Positions 9,066 through 18,341 of a DNA stretch of 42,817 nucleotides are shown here, piece by piece. This stretch comes from an uncultured Clostridia bacterium (GTDB lineage Bacteria; Bacillota; Clostridia; TANB77; CAG-508). The notes beneath the pieces were generated by a model. The model saw nothing but the letters and a program-made list of their open reading frames with translations, made no database searches and had not been told where the DNA came from. Every line of letters begins with the position of its first letter. Position 1 is the stretch's first letter. A program made the position numbers and the translations under genes. The DNA lies in NCBI GenBank assembly GCA_947623465.1, contig CANQGU010000002.1, positions 1 to 42,817 on the forward strand, read 5' to 3'.

Positions 9066-11526
9066 TTTCTTGTGCCTCCCCTAAATCTTTTTCATTTTCC
9101 ATTATTAAAGCATTTTTAAAGTTTTCTGCAGCTTCAACATCTTGAATATTTACACGGTTTTTCCCACCTAATGCATTTTTTATTACTTCTTTTATAGTTA
9201 ATTGATATTGCTTTACAGTAGGCATTTCTTCTATATTTATTTTATACTCATTTTCTCCTATATTTTCAAATGCTTCATTTACTTTTTGTACTACTCCTTT
9301 TACATCAAAACTTATATGCGTTTTTGATATTGGTTTTTCTTCTTCACATTGTTTATATAATTCGTTTTCCTTTAAGACGATTTCCATAATATTAACCAAT
9401 TCTTCAACACTCTGATTTTTATTATCTTTAGCTGAAACTAAATATTCATTAACTACATTTTCAATTTTATTCCATTGAGTTTTAAAATCTTCTTCAAAGC
9501 GTGAATTGTCTATATCTTCTGTATGTGAAGCATCATCTTCGTCTTTAGCTCTATTTAATAGCCAACCAGCCACATTTGTTTCATAACAGTTAATTAATTG
9601 TTTTAAAATTTCTACATCTTTTGTTTCTTTAAATTTATTAATTAATGAATCTGATCTTTGTATTTGTTGTTGTTCAATTTCTCTTTTATCTATATAGATT
9701 ATTGGTATATCAAATTGTGAAGCTGCTTTATAGGCATTTTCCTTAACTTCTTCTATGTCATCGTCAAACAAAACAACATAGTTTGGTAAAGTTCCTTCTC
9801 TTTCTATTGAAAATTCGCTATATACTCTCCTTGAATTATATGGCATTGTTTTTGCAGACATATATTGTTTGGTTTCTGAAGAATATGCAAATTGATTTGA
9901 ATATGTATTTATGTCCGTAACACCCATTAGTCTTATTTTTTCAGAGTTTACTGAAGTAAATCCATATCTTACACCACTTTTATATGTTGGAGGAACTCCA
10001 ATAAAGTCCTGATTTATAAAAGCTGTTGAAATTATATGGTTTTCCTTGTTTTTTCCTTCCTTCCATAGTTTTGCAAAATCTACATTTTCCTCTAAGTATT
10101 TATACTCTATAAATCCTGTATCTGTGCTATGTATAAGCATATCAAAGTTTCCATCTAATTTGACCTGTTTTACTTTTTTTCCATTATAATCAATATATTT
10201 AACATATTCTTCATTTTCTTCGTTAGTTAAACTCTCAACTTTTGAATCTACTTTTTTCATTTGTTCTGCATATGTTTTAGCACATTCTTTTGCTATTTTA
10301 GATCTCATTTTAAGTATTTCTGAAGAAGAATATTGTTTATTTTCTTCTCTATAAAGCTTGTCTATTTCTTTTTCGTCTTGAATCTCTAATATATTACTTA
10401 TATTTTTAAATATTTGTTTTTGTTTCTCGTCTATTTCTTCAATATTTTCTAGATCTTCCCCATATTCTTCTAGTAATTTTTTTGCACCATCTATAGATAA
10501 TGAATAGAATTTATTAAAATATATATTTTTCTTTTCTTCTAATGAATTTACAGATGAGTATATTTCTTCATATTTCTCGTTTAGTTTTTCTTTAAAATTT
10601 TCAGAATATCCAATATTTATTACATCTCTTGTTTGTTTTGATTTATTATAACCCATTCCTAGTTCTTTAGAATCTCTTATTGCACATTCAGATAAATTTT
10701 CTACAACTTGCTCATCTATTTTATCTATTTGTATGTTAAAACAATTTTTCATACAATATGTTATTAATATTTCTAGTTCTTCGAAAGAATCTTGTATATT
10801 TTCATATTCATTTAATTTTTTTCCTATAACATCAATTAATTTTGGATTATGTTTTTGTAATAATACTAAATTATAGCTTATAGATGGGAATTTAGAAATG
10901 TATTTTACAAAATCTTTTCCCAATTTAAATATATCATCTTGAAAAATCCCAAAATTAACATATTCAAGTGCATTTTCATCTTGACTTATCATTTCTTCCA
11001 TTACTTCATATTTTTCATCTGTAAATATTTGTTTATCATACCATCCCCAAAAATTTGTCACATCTGATAAATAAACTAAATTATCTATTATATTGTTTGC
11101 TTTGTCTTCTTTTATATCTGGTAATTTATTTCTAAATTGCTTTCTTATTTTCTCTATATTTTCGTCACTTACTTGATTAAATCCTCTTTGAGTAGAATGA
11201 CTTACATTCATAAATAAACCAGAAGTTGATATATCTTCACAAAAGAATTGTTCTTTATCTATTTTTTTCATAATAAGTTCATTTAACAATTCTTTTTCAT
11301 GGTCATCTATCGATTTTGATAATAATGTAAATAGATTGTTTATAGAAAATTTTTCTAGTATGTTTTCATGTTTAAAAATATATGGTGATAAATCTGAATA
11401 CATAATTTCAGGATCATCTATATATTTGTCAAATACTTTCACACATTTATCCATATCATTATAAGTATAATAACATACTAAATCTTGTTCTTTTATTATT
11501 TTATCTAATACTTCTTCTTCACTCAT
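9058..11526 (-). CDS. Large hypothetical protein, 822 aa
   Basis: I do not recognise a named family. Residues 1-440 are helical and very rich in E, K, D and N. A different, more compact domain follows at about 455-625. It contains FDMLIHSTDTGF (near 465), HIISTAFI (near 497), VRYGFTSVNSEKI (near 517), RRVYSEFSIEREG (near 567) and LPNYVVLFDDD (near 582). The His, IST and E-rich order loosely recalls ADP-ribosyltransferase folds, which I treat as a guess. A helical tail follows to the end. There is no signal peptide or membrane segment. The ATG at 11526 follows AAAAGGAAG, and a TTGATT-17-TATAAT promoter lies upstream. The next gene overlaps by 8 bases, so the two probably form a pair. Confidence 0.7.
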   Translation of the reverse strand: MSEEEVLDKIIKEQDLVCYYTYNDMDKCVKVFDKYIDDPEIMYSDLSPYIFKHENILEKFSINNLFTLLSKSIDDHEKELLNELIMKKIDKEQFFCEDISTSGLFMNVSHSTQRGFNQVSDENIEKIRKQFRNKLPDIKEDKANNIIDNLVYLSDVTNFWGWYDKQIFTDEKYEVMEEMISQDENALEYVNFGIFQDDIFKLGKDFVKYISKFPSISYNLVLLQKHNPKLIDVIGKKLNEYENIQDSFEELEILITYCMKNCFNIQIDKIDEQVVENLSECAIRDSKELGMGYNKSKQTRDVINIGYSENFKEKLNEKYEEIYSSVNSLEEKKNIYFNKFYSLSIDGAKKLLEEYGEDLENIEEIDEKQKQIFKNISNILEIQDEKEIDKLYREENKQYSSSEILKMRSKIAKECAKTYAEQMKKVDSKVESLTNEENEEYVKYIDYNGKKVKQVKLDGNFDMLIHSTDTGFIEYKYLEENVDFAKLWKEGKNKENHIISTAFINQDFIGVPPTYKSGVRYGFTSVNSEKIRLMGVTDINTYSNQFAYSSETKQYMSAKTMPYNSRRVYSEFSIEREGTLPNYVVLFDDDIEEVKENAYKAASQFDIPIIYIDKREIEQQQIQRSDSLINKFKETKDVEILKQLINCYETNVAGWLLNRAKDEDDASHTEDIDNSRFEEDFKTQWNKIENVVNEYLVSAKDNKNQSVEELVNIMEIVLKENELYKQCEEEKPISKTHISFDVKGVVQKVNEAFENIGENEYKINIEEMPTVKQYQLTIKEVIKNALGGKNRVNIQDVEAAENFKNALIMENEKDLGEAQENE

Positions 11527-11591
11527 TTGTTTATCTTCCTTTTTTAATTGATTTGATTATATCATTTTATATTTTATTAATCAATTATTAA

Positions 11592-11620
11592 TTGACATTT
11601 TTTTTTCGTAAACATATAAT
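11592..11620 (+). promoter_or_regulatory. Promoter for asd
   Basis: TTGACA (11592-11597) and TATAAT (11615-11620) with a 17-base spacer. The leader of about 85 bases contains a TAGGAGG (11636-11642) ahead of a two-codon ORF (TTG-AAA-TAA). No lysine riboswitch or T-box was seen. Confidence 0.75.
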
Positions 11621-11710
11621 ATTTGTAGTTAATTGTAGGAGGTTTTAGTTTGAAATAATGTAATTTTTCATTACTATGTGTACCTCGAGAAAGAAAGGAA
11701 TGGTATTTTT

Positions 11711-12700
11711 ATGAGTAAAAATTATAAATTAGCCATTGTTGGTGCTACAGGTTTAGTTGGAAGAACTTTTTTGAAAGTTTTAGAAGAAAAGAATTTACCA
11801 GGGTTTGAATATACATTATTTTGTTCTAAAAGATCAGCCGGTAAAGTTATTAAGTTTTTAGGAAAAGACTATATAACTCAAGAATTAACAGAAAGTTCAT
11901 TTGACGAAGGATTTGATTTTGCTCTATTTTCTGCAGGAGGAGAAACTTCTAAAAAATTTGCTCCTATTGCTAAAAGTAAAGGTTGTATTGTAATAGACAA
12001 CAGTAGTGCCTTTAGAATGGATAAAGATGTACCTCTTATTGTACCTGAAGTTAACCCTGAGTGTATAAAAGAACATCATGGAATAATTGCAAATCCTAAC
12101 TGTTCTACAATTCAAGCAGTAGTTCCTTTAAAACCTCTTGATGATAAATATAAAATTAAAAGAATTGTATATTCTACTTATCAAGCAGTTTCCGGTGCAG
12201 GTAAAAAAGGATTAGATGATTTACTTAAAAAAAATACTGGAAATAATTTAGAAAAATTTCCTTATTCAATTTACAATAACTGCTTACCACATATAGATGT
12301 TTTTATGGAAGATGGCTATACTAAAGAAGAACATAAAATGATTGATGAAACGAGAAAAATTTTAGGAAGACAAAATATTAATATAACTGCTACAACTGTT
12401 AGAGTCCCTGTGGAAAACTGCCACGGTGAATCTATAAATATTGAATTTGAAAATGATTTTGATTTAAATCAAGTTAAAAATATTTTAAGAAATTCAAAAG
12501 GTATAATTCTTCAAGATGACCCTAAAAATAACATCTATCCTCTTGCAAGTATTGCAAATGGTCATGATGAAGTTTATGTTGGAAGATTAAGAAGAGATTA
12601 CAGCCAAAAAAACACTTTAAATATGTGGTGCGTATCTGATAACATACGAAAAGGTGCTGCAACAAATGCAATTCAAATTATGGAAGAACTTTTAAAATAA
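11711..12700 (+). CDS. asd: Aspartate-semialdehyde dehydrogenase
   Basis: Converts L-aspartyl-4-phosphate to aspartate semialdehyde with NADPH, the branch point to lysine/diaminopimelate, threonine and methionine. About 329 residues, normal for the family. The nucleotide-binding loop GATGLVG is at residues 10-16. The active-site cysteine is in NPNCSTIQ near 126, followed by STYQAVSGAGKKG near 153, RVPVENCHGES near 232 with the catalytic His, and MWCVSDNIRKGAATNA near the end. The ATG at 11711 follows AAAGGA. It is a single-gene unit with a consensus promoter. Confidence 0.95.
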   Translation: MSKNYKLAIVGATGLVGRTFLKVLEEKNLPGFEYTLFCSKRSAGKVIKFLGKDYITQELTESSFDEGFDFALFSAGGETSKKFAPIAKSKGCIVIDNSSAFRMDKDVPLIVPEVNPECIKEHHGIIANPNCSTIQAVVPLKPLDDKYKIKRIVYSTYQAVSGAGKKGLDDLLKKNTGNNLEKFPYSIYNNCLPHIDVFMEDGYTKEEHKMIDETRKILGRQNINITATTVRVPVENCHGESINIEFENDFDLNQVKNILRNSKGIILQDDPKNNIYPLASIANGHDEVYVGRLRRDYSQKNTLNMWCVSDNIRKGAATNAIQIMEELLK

Positions 12701-12846
12701 GGTTTACTTCTTTGTAATAAAATTGTAATAAAAAAGTAACATAATTGTTACCCTTTATGCCTTATTTTGAAGTATAATAGAAAGTGGAAAAATTTTCTTA
12801 AATAATGTCTTTTTAAGATTAAATTTAGCATAAAATGGAGGGTTAC

Positions 12847-13911
12847 ATGAACATAGAAAAAGATTTGCAAAAGGATGGAATTATTGCTACAGAACAAATT
12901 GATACAGATACTATCCTAAAAATCACAAAAAATATTGCCAAAAAAATTGTAAAAACTTTTCCAAATTTTGATTTAAAAGAAGATGAATTATTTTCCAAAC
13001 TTTTCACTTTAAATATGTATAAAGCTCAAATGCCTGAAGGAATGGCAGAAGCAAATTATTGCTATAAAAATTCTACAATTTATTTTAATTCTCATATTCC
13101 AAATGAGGATTTAGAAGAATTTGCAATTCATGAGTGTATACATTTTTTACAAGAAGTAAAAGGAAAAAACAATAAAATCAAAAAAATGGGATTATCAAAA
13201 TATTATAAATTTAAAACAGTAGGTACAGGTATAAATGAAGCTGCAGTACAATATTTCTCTGCTAAAATAATTGGAATAAAGCCAGACTTTGAAAAATATT
13301 ACGATATAGACTTATATACTCCTAGCCCTTCATATTACCCTGTTATATGTGCCCTACTTAATGAGTTAATTTTCTTTGTTGGTGAAGATACACTATTTAG
13401 AAGCACATTTTTCTCAACTGATGAATTTAAAAAATCAATAACAAAACAAACATCTAAAAAAGTTTACGAATCTATTTTATATGCATTTGACGATATTTTA
13501 AATTATGAGGAAAAAATTATAACTTTAAAAAATGAAATTTCTCAAAAAAATGAAGCTACAAAATTACAAACTGAAATTGAAAAATATAGAGAAAATATAA
13601 ATATAACTTTTATGCAAACTCAAAACTTGATAATTCAAGAATTTTTTGACTCTGAATATAATAATATAACTAATCTTGAACAATTAGATAAACTTAGAAA
13701 AAAAATAGTACAATTTAAACCTTATCTTGGCTTAACTGATAATTATTCATTTTTTGAAAATTATTATTTAGAAATAATGAATAAACTTGAACATAAATCT
13801 AATGTACTAGAAAATGGTGGTACTGAAACTGCACTTCAAAATAAACATTCTGCATTTTGGGATTTATTACATAAAATTACAGATATATTATTTTATAAAG
13901 ATTCTTATTAA
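12847..13911 (+). CDS. Putative zinc metallopeptidase-like protein (HExxH)
   Basis: About 354 residues, family not recognised. An HECIHFLQE motif (near residue 98) fits the HExxH zinc site. GINEAAVQYF, about 35 residues later, supplies the NExxA glutamate expected of a gluzincin third ligand. This suggests a cytoplasmic metallopeptidase, since no signal peptide is seen. The second half is helical with coiled-coil character (about 215-260). The start at 12847 is chosen because GGAGGG lies just before it. The gene runs toward the histidine kinase and the pair share a bidirectional terminator module. Whether it is active is not known. Confidence 0.65.
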   Translation: MNIEKDLQKDGIIATEQIDTDTILKITKNIAKKIVKTFPNFDLKEDELFSKLFTLNMYKAQMPEGMAEANYCYKNSTIYFNSHIPNEDLEEFAIHECIHFLQEVKGKNNKIKKMGLSKYYKFKTVGTGINEAAVQYFSAKIIGIKPDFEKYYDIDLYTPSPSYYPVICALLNELIFFVGEDTLFRSTFFSTDEFKKSITKQTSKKVYESILYAFDDILNYEEKIITLKNEISQKNEATKLQTEIEKYRENINITFMQTQNLIIQEFFDSEYNNITNLEQLDKLRKKIVQFKPYLGLTDNYSFFENYYLEIMNKLEHKSNVLENGGTETALQNKHSAFWDLLHKITDILFYKDSY

Positions 13912-14046
13912 AAAGCGGTCATTGGGGACGTCCTTTTTTGACCGCCTTTTTTATAGCTGATTAGAACATAATTCAAAATAAAAGGCGGTCAAAAAAGGAC
14001 GTCCCCAATGACCGCTCAAAAAAGGATGCCCTAAATAGACCGCTTT
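13910..14046. repeat. Bidirectional terminator repeat module, copy 1
   Basis: Two hairpin arms, 13915-13945 and 13985-14015, are inverse complements of each other, and each is also a small hairpin (GCGGTC with GACCGC). Each is followed by a T-run in its own outward direction. A spacer containing TGATTAGAACATAATT joins them, and a third partial arm (to 14046) reaches the kinase stop codon. Copy 2 is at 20031-20145. Both sit between convergent genes. Confidence 0.85.
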
Positions 14047-14772
14047 TTAATAGTATATTTCAATTTGCTGTACAAAAAATTTTTCTTCAATATTTGTAAT
14101 AAGTTTAACATTTTTATTCTTTTTAATTATTTGATTTACTTTCCATAAGCCCATTCCTAAATGATTTTCTTTTTCTGATATACCTTTTTCAAATATCTTA
14201 CTTTTATCTATGTTTTTATTTTGGTATGTATTTTCAATTTTTATTACTTGAGTATGATTTTTAAAAGAATTTCTAAATAAAATATTTACTTGTTTTTCTT
14301 GTGTGGTAGATGCAGCTTCTATAGCATTATCTATAAGAATTCCAAGAATTCGTGAAAGTTCATATATTGAAAATTTAATTTCATTAAAATTCAAGAAACA
14401 TTCTAAGTTAATTGTAACATTACATGAGTTTGCTTTTTCATATTTTGCTGTTAATAGGTTATATACTCCTGAATTATTAATAATGTTTGGATTTAAAATA
14501 CTTAAATTATTTAATTGCTCTAAATCTTTAGATATACTATTATAATAATTTTTTAAATTTTCTGTATCATTGGTTTTTATAAATCCGCCTATTGTGTATA
14601 TAATGTTATTAAAATCATGTTTAAAAGATTTTACATCATCATATAAAGTTGAAAGAGATTCATTATATGATTTATATGTTTTTAAATTATTTTTTAATTT
14701 TTTTATGTACAAAATACTACAAATAACAAAAACATTGTATAAAATTATTAAAATAATAGCTATTTTATTCAT
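14047..14772 (-). CDS. AgrC-like sensor histidine kinase (GHKL type), short form
   Basis: 241 residues. A single membrane segment (about 4-24) is followed by a coiled region, the phosphoacceptor motif FKHDFNN (His near 52), and a GHKL ATPase domain with ILIDNAIEAA (N box, near 146) and GMGLWKV (G box, near 208). Agr-type kinases normally have five to seven membrane segments that bind the signal peptide. This one lacks them, so it may sense through a partner or be a truncated form. It lies directly after a LytTR response regulator, with overlapping stop and start codons. No agrB or agrD homologue is visible in the window. Confidence 0.85.
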   Translation of the reverse strand: MNKIAIILIILYNVFVICSILYIKKLKNNLKTYKSYNESLSTLYDDVKSFKHDFNNIIYTIGGFIKTNDTENLKNYYNSISKDLEQLNNLSILNPNIINNSGVYNLLTAKYEKANSCNVTINLECFLNFNEIKFSIYELSRILGILIDNAIEAASTTQEKQVNILFRNSFKNHTQVIKIENTYQNKNIDKSKIFEKGISEKENHLGMGLWKVNQIIKKNKNVKLITNIEEKFFVQQIEIYY

Positions 14773-15476
14773 AAAATCCGCACCTCTTTTAAAAAGTCTT
14801 CTTTATATTTCGGTCCAATATCACATGTTTGATTGTTTTTGAAATAAATAAGATTAGATGCAGGTTCTAATTTCGCAATATTTTTAATATTTACTATAAA
14901 AGATTTGTGACATCTAACAAAATTATTTGGCAATTGTTGTTGTAATTTTGCAAAAGAACTATAAGTTTCATAGATGTTAGAATTAGTTTGAAATATAACT
15001 TTCATACCATCACGTTTAAGAAAATCAACTTCATTTTCATCAATTAGAGTATTTTTATTATCTAACTTTATATATTTTTTACAAGATGTATTGCCATAAA
15101 TATCATCAAATAATCTTAAAATTGTATCTTCCAATGATTCTTTAGATATAGGTTTACACAAATAATCAAAAGTTTTTATTTTATATGCCATAAACACAAA
15201 TTCACTATGACCTGTTACAAAAATAAAATAAGAATTTTTATTATTTTTTCGTATTTGTTTTGCTAAGTCGAGTCCGTTCATATTACTTTTTAGTTGTATA
15301 TCTAAAATAAATACATCAACAGGATTTTCTTTTACATAAGTTAAAACATCATTATCATCTTTTGCTTTGTAAACTATCTTAGCATTTAAGTCGTTTTTTA
15401 TAAATATATCTTCAAGTATTTTTGATAAAGAATTTAAAGTATTTTTATTATCATCACACACTAAGAATTTTAACAT
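14769..15476 (-). CDS. LytTR-family response regulator (AgrA-like)
   Basis: 235 residues. Receiver domain (1-120) with the acidic pocket in FLVCDDN and phosphoacceptor Asp in VFILDIQLK (near 58), then a LytTR DNA-binding domain (about 135-233) with RCHKSFIVNI and IGPKYKEDF. The ATG at 15476 follows AAGGGGTG. The zero frame ends GTG-CGG-ATT-TTA-TGA, giving the usual ATGA overlap with the kinase. This is the only in-frame CGG after 4.1 kb whose zero-frame reading is not damaging. A +1 skip would end GFYE and stop at 14765. Partner of the kinase; targets are unknown, but the divergent pdaA promoter is a candidate. Confidence 0.9.
   Translation of the reverse strand: MLKFLVCDDNKNTLNSLSKILEDIFIKNDLNAKIVYKAKDDNDVLTYVKENPVDVFILDIQLKSNMNGLDLAKQIRKNNKNSYFIFVTGHSEFVFMAYKIKTFDYLCKPISKESLEDTILRLFDDIYGNTSCKKYIKLDNKNTLIDENEVDFLKRDGMKVIFQTNSNIYETYSSFAKLQQQLPNNFVRCHKSFIVNIKNIAKLEPASNLIYFKNNQTCDIGPKYKEDFLKEVRIL
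14778..14780 (-). other. In-frame CGG near the end of the LytTR regulator (ambiguous)
   Basis: Both readings give a short tail: Arg-Ile-Leu-stop in zero frame, or Gly-Phe-Tyr-Glu-stop after +1. It cannot decide the decoding of CGG. Confidence 0.5.
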
Positions 15477-15555
15477 CTTTTCACCCCTTAAATTAATTTC
15501 AGAAAAAACATACAATATAAAAAAATCATAAAGGATTTTAAGTACACAGTTTTTT

Positions 15556-15584
15556 ATAATAATAGAAAAAGAAAATTTTGTCAA
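15556..15584 (-). promoter_or_regulatory. Promoter for the two-component operon
   Basis: On the minus strand TTGACA (15584-15579) and TATTAT (15561-15556) with a 17-base spacer. Confidence 0.65.
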
Positions 15585-15682
15585 TACTTGTCGTACACTA
15601 TTTTTGCGAGGTTGTATGAATTGTGGTACATATTTTAAAATATAAAAAATACATTTGAAATTTAAACATTATTAGCTTATAA

Positions 15683-15752
15683 ATTTTATCATAAAGTAAT
15701 AATGTATTTGTTTTTTAAACTTTTGATAATTTTAGCATAAAGTAATAATATA
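15683..15752 (+). promoter_or_regulatory. pdaA promoter region with a 46-bp direct repeat
   Basis: CATAAAGTAATAAT occurs at 15690-15703 and again at 15736-15749, each after an ATTTTA run. The second copy overlaps a possible TTGATA (15723-15728) and TAATAT (15746-15751) promoter. This lies in the 349-bp gap between the two-component operon and pdaA. The repeat may be a regulator-binding pair or a tandem promoter. Confidence 0.5.
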
Positions 15753-15825
15753 CTTTTTTTCTCATAAAATTATAAAAAGAAAATAAGTGTATTAAAACTT
15801 ATACAATATGAAAGGAATGAAATTA

Positions 15826-16651
15826 ATGAAGGAAAATATGAAAAAGTTTGGGAATGCAAGTAAGCTTATTGCAATTATCTGTTTAACACTTTCAATTTTT
15901 ACAATAACAGTAATTGTAACTCCAGATGGAACAAAAGAAACTGTATCAACAAATAGTACATTAAGTAATGAAAAAATAGGTTGGGGAATAAAAAGAAATG
16001 ATAATAATTCTCAACCTGATTTAGGAGCTACAAATAAAAGTTTAATAGAAAAGTACAATGGAATAGCAATGCGGAAATAATGAAGATAAAAACATATACT
16101 TAACATTTGATTTAGGATATGAGGCAGGCTATACATCTGCAATTTTAGATAGTTTAAAAGAAAAAAATGTTAAAGGAACATTTTTTATAACAGCACATTA
16201 TTTAAATACAGCAGAAGATTTGGTTAAAAGGATGATAGATGAAGGACATATTGTGGGAAATCATACAGTGAATCATAAAAGTATGCCAGAGATATCTGAT
16301 GAAGAAATAAAAACAGAATTAATGACATTAAATCAAACTTTGTATGAAAAATTCGGATATGAAATGAAATATATGAGACCTCCAAAAGGAGAGTTTAGTG
16401 AAAGAACATTAAGCATTACAGATTCTTTGGGATTTAAAACTGTTATGTGGAGTTTTGCGTATGTAGATTGGAACGAAGATAGTCAGCCATCTAAAGAAGA
16501 AGCAATGAATAAAGTTGTTTCAAATTTTCATAATGGAGAAATAATGTTACTTCACGCAACATCTAAAACTAATTCTGAAATTATGGGAGATATAATAGAT
16601 GAAGCAAGAAATAATGGATATGAATTTAAAAGCTTAGAAGAATTTAATTAA
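15826..16651 (+). CDS. pdaA: Delta-lactam-biosynthetic de-N-acetylase PdaA, read through one +1 CGG site
   Basis: Polysaccharide deacetylase that prepares muramic delta-lactam in spore cortex peptidoglycan. With the C skipped at CGG 16072-16074 the product is about 274 residues, normal for PdaA. N-terminal membrane/signal segment (about 10-28), PdaA-type GWGIKRN near 48, then the NodB domain: YLTFDLGYEAGYT (first Asp), GNHTVNH (metal His pair), RPPKGEFSERT and MLLHA. Without the skip the protein stops before the catalytic domain. Start 15826 is favoured because AAGGA lies 9 bases upstream; 15808 and 15838 are alternatives. It is followed by yqfC. Confidence 0.9.
16072..16074 (+). other. In-frame CGG, +1 site of pdaA
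   Basis: Zero frame reads ATG-CGG-AAA-TAA. Skipping the C gives ATG-GGA-AAT-AAT-GAA, leading into IYLTFDLGYEAGYT of the deacetylase domain. Confidence 0.92.
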
Positions 16652-16723
16652 TGTATAATTAAATTTATAGATTAGATATTAATTAAAGATTATTAATTTA
16701 TGCATTGGAAGGAAAGAAAATGT

Positions 16724-16999
16724 ATGAAAAGAAAAAGAAAAATTAATGATATTTTAGAAATTCCAAAAGAAGTATATAGTAATGTTCCAAACTTTATAAT
16801 AACAGGATTTGAGGAAATGATTATAGAAAATTATAAAGGTATATTAGAATATGAAGACTATTATATAAGAGTAAACACATTTATAGGAATTGTAAATATT
16901 CATGGCATAAATCTAAAATTAGAAAAAATGACAGAAGATAATATTAAAATTATAGGAAAAATAGAAGAAATAGAGCTTGAAAGAACAAATGATGATTAA
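16724..16999 (+). CDS. yqfC: Sporulation protein YqfC
   Basis: About 91 residues, the usual size. Features of the family are the start KINDILEIPKEV, the central INTFIGIVNIHG-like stretch VNTFIGIVNIHGINLKLEKM and a charged tail. Identity is supported by yqfD 23 bp downstream, the standard order in spore formers. The ATG at 16724 follows AAGGAAAG. Made in the mother cell under sigma-E in Bacillus; no such promoter was confirmed here. Confidence 0.88.
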   Translation: MKRKRKINDILEIPKEVYSNVPNFIITGFEEMIIENYKGILEYEDYYIRVNTFIGIVNIHGINLKLEKMTEDNIKIIGKIEEIELERTNDD

Positions 17000-17022
17000 A
17001 ATTTTAGAGAAAGGAATTTTAT

Positions 17023-18201
17023 ATGTACATAAGGTTATTGCTTAATTTGCTTTTTGGGTATGTAAGAATTGAAGTTGAGGGCTATTATGTAGAAAGATTT
17101 ATAAATATATGTACTAACAAAAAAATACTAATATGGAATTTAAAAAGAGAAAAAGGAGTTAAATTATACTTAAATATTGGCATAAATGACTTTAAAAGAC
17201 TAAGTAGTATTGCAAAAAAAACGAAATGCAAAATTAAAATATTAAAAAAGAGAGGAATACCATTTTTAATAAGTCGATATAAAAAAAGAAAAATTTTTGC
17301 AATTTTTTTAATTATCATTTTTTGTCTTATATGTTTAAGTTCAAAATATGTATGGAACATAGAAGTTATAGTAGAAGATAATTTACAAATAGAAAATGTA
17401 GAAGAAGATTTAGAAGCTTTAGGACTAAAAAAAGGAGTTTTAAAAAGCAAAGTAAATACAGAACAAATTATAAATGAATTAAGGCTGAAAAGAGATGATA
17501 TATCTTGGATTGGAATTGATTTAAAAGGAACAAATGTAAGAGTTGATATTGTAAAAGCAGATAAATCTCCAGAAATTATAGATAACAAAGATTATTGTGA
17601 CATTGTTGCAAAAAAATCAGGAGTAATAACTAAAATAACTGCTCAAAATGGAACAGCTCTATTTAATGTGGGAGATACTGTGCAAGAAGGAGATGTGTTA
17701 ATTGCAGGATATATGGAGGGAAAATATACAGATAGAAGATATGTACATAGTCTTGGCGAAGTAGAGGCAAAGGTATATTATGAAAAAACAAAAGAAATAA
17801 GATTTAACCAAGATATATATGAAGAAACAGGCAAAAAAGAAACAAAATTTGAAATTAATTTTAACAATAAAAAGATAAAATTATATAACAAATTATCAAA
17901 ATTTGAATTGTATGAAACAGAAAATAAAGAGATGAATTTAAAGCTTTTTAATAATCTATATTTACCTATATCAATTACAAAAATTACAAATAAAGAACAA
18001 CGAAAAGAACCAAAAAAATATACTTTATCAGAAGCAATAACACTTGGAGTAAATGATTTAAGTTCTCAAATTGAAAATGAGATTGAGGATAAAAATAGTA
18101 TAAAAAACAAAGATGTTAAAACCGTTGAAAATGAAGCTTCCGTAGTTGTTACGGTTATATATGAAACATTAGAAAGTATAGGTGAAAATAAAAAAATTTA
18201 A
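17023..18201 (+). CDS. yqfD: Sporulation protein YqfD
   Basis: 392 residues. An N-terminal domain (1-85) precedes a single membrane segment (about 90-110), followed by an extracytoplasmic domain with family landmarks: LGLKKGVLKSKV, ISWIGIDLKGTNVRVDIVKA and DIVAKKSGVITKITAQNGTALFNVGDTVQEGDVLIAG. The end SVVVTVIYETLESIG is also typical. In Bacillus the gene is sigma-E controlled and needed for sporulation. It follows yqfC by 23 bp. In most Firmicutes phoH comes next; here an unknown gene takes its place. Confidence 0.93.
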   Translation: MYIRLLLNLLFGYVRIEVEGYYVERFINICTNKKILIWNLKREKGVKLYLNIGINDFKRLSSIAKKTKCKIKILKKRGIPFLISRYKKRKIFAIFLIIIFCLICLSSKYVWNIEVIVEDNLQIENVEEDLEALGLKKGVLKSKVNTEQIINELRLKRDDISWIGIDLKGTNVRVDIVKADKSPEIIDNKDYCDIVAKKSGVITKITAQNGTALFNVGDTVQEGDVLIAGYMEGKYTDRRYVHSLGEVEAKVYYEKTKEIRFNQDIYEETGKKETKFEINFNNKKIKLYNKLSKFELYETENKEMNLKLFNNLYLPISITKITNKEQRKEPKKYTLSEAITLGVNDLSSQIENEIEDKNSIKNKDVKTVENEASVVVTVIYETLESIGENKKI

Positions 18202-18341
18202 AAATTTTTAAAAAAATAGTAATTTTTTATTGCTATTTTTTTTTATTTGGTATAGAATAAAAACAAGAAAAATTTAAATACATAATGGAAAAAATTGGAA
18301 ACACATAAACTACAGAAAAATATTTGGAAAGGAAGATGCAA

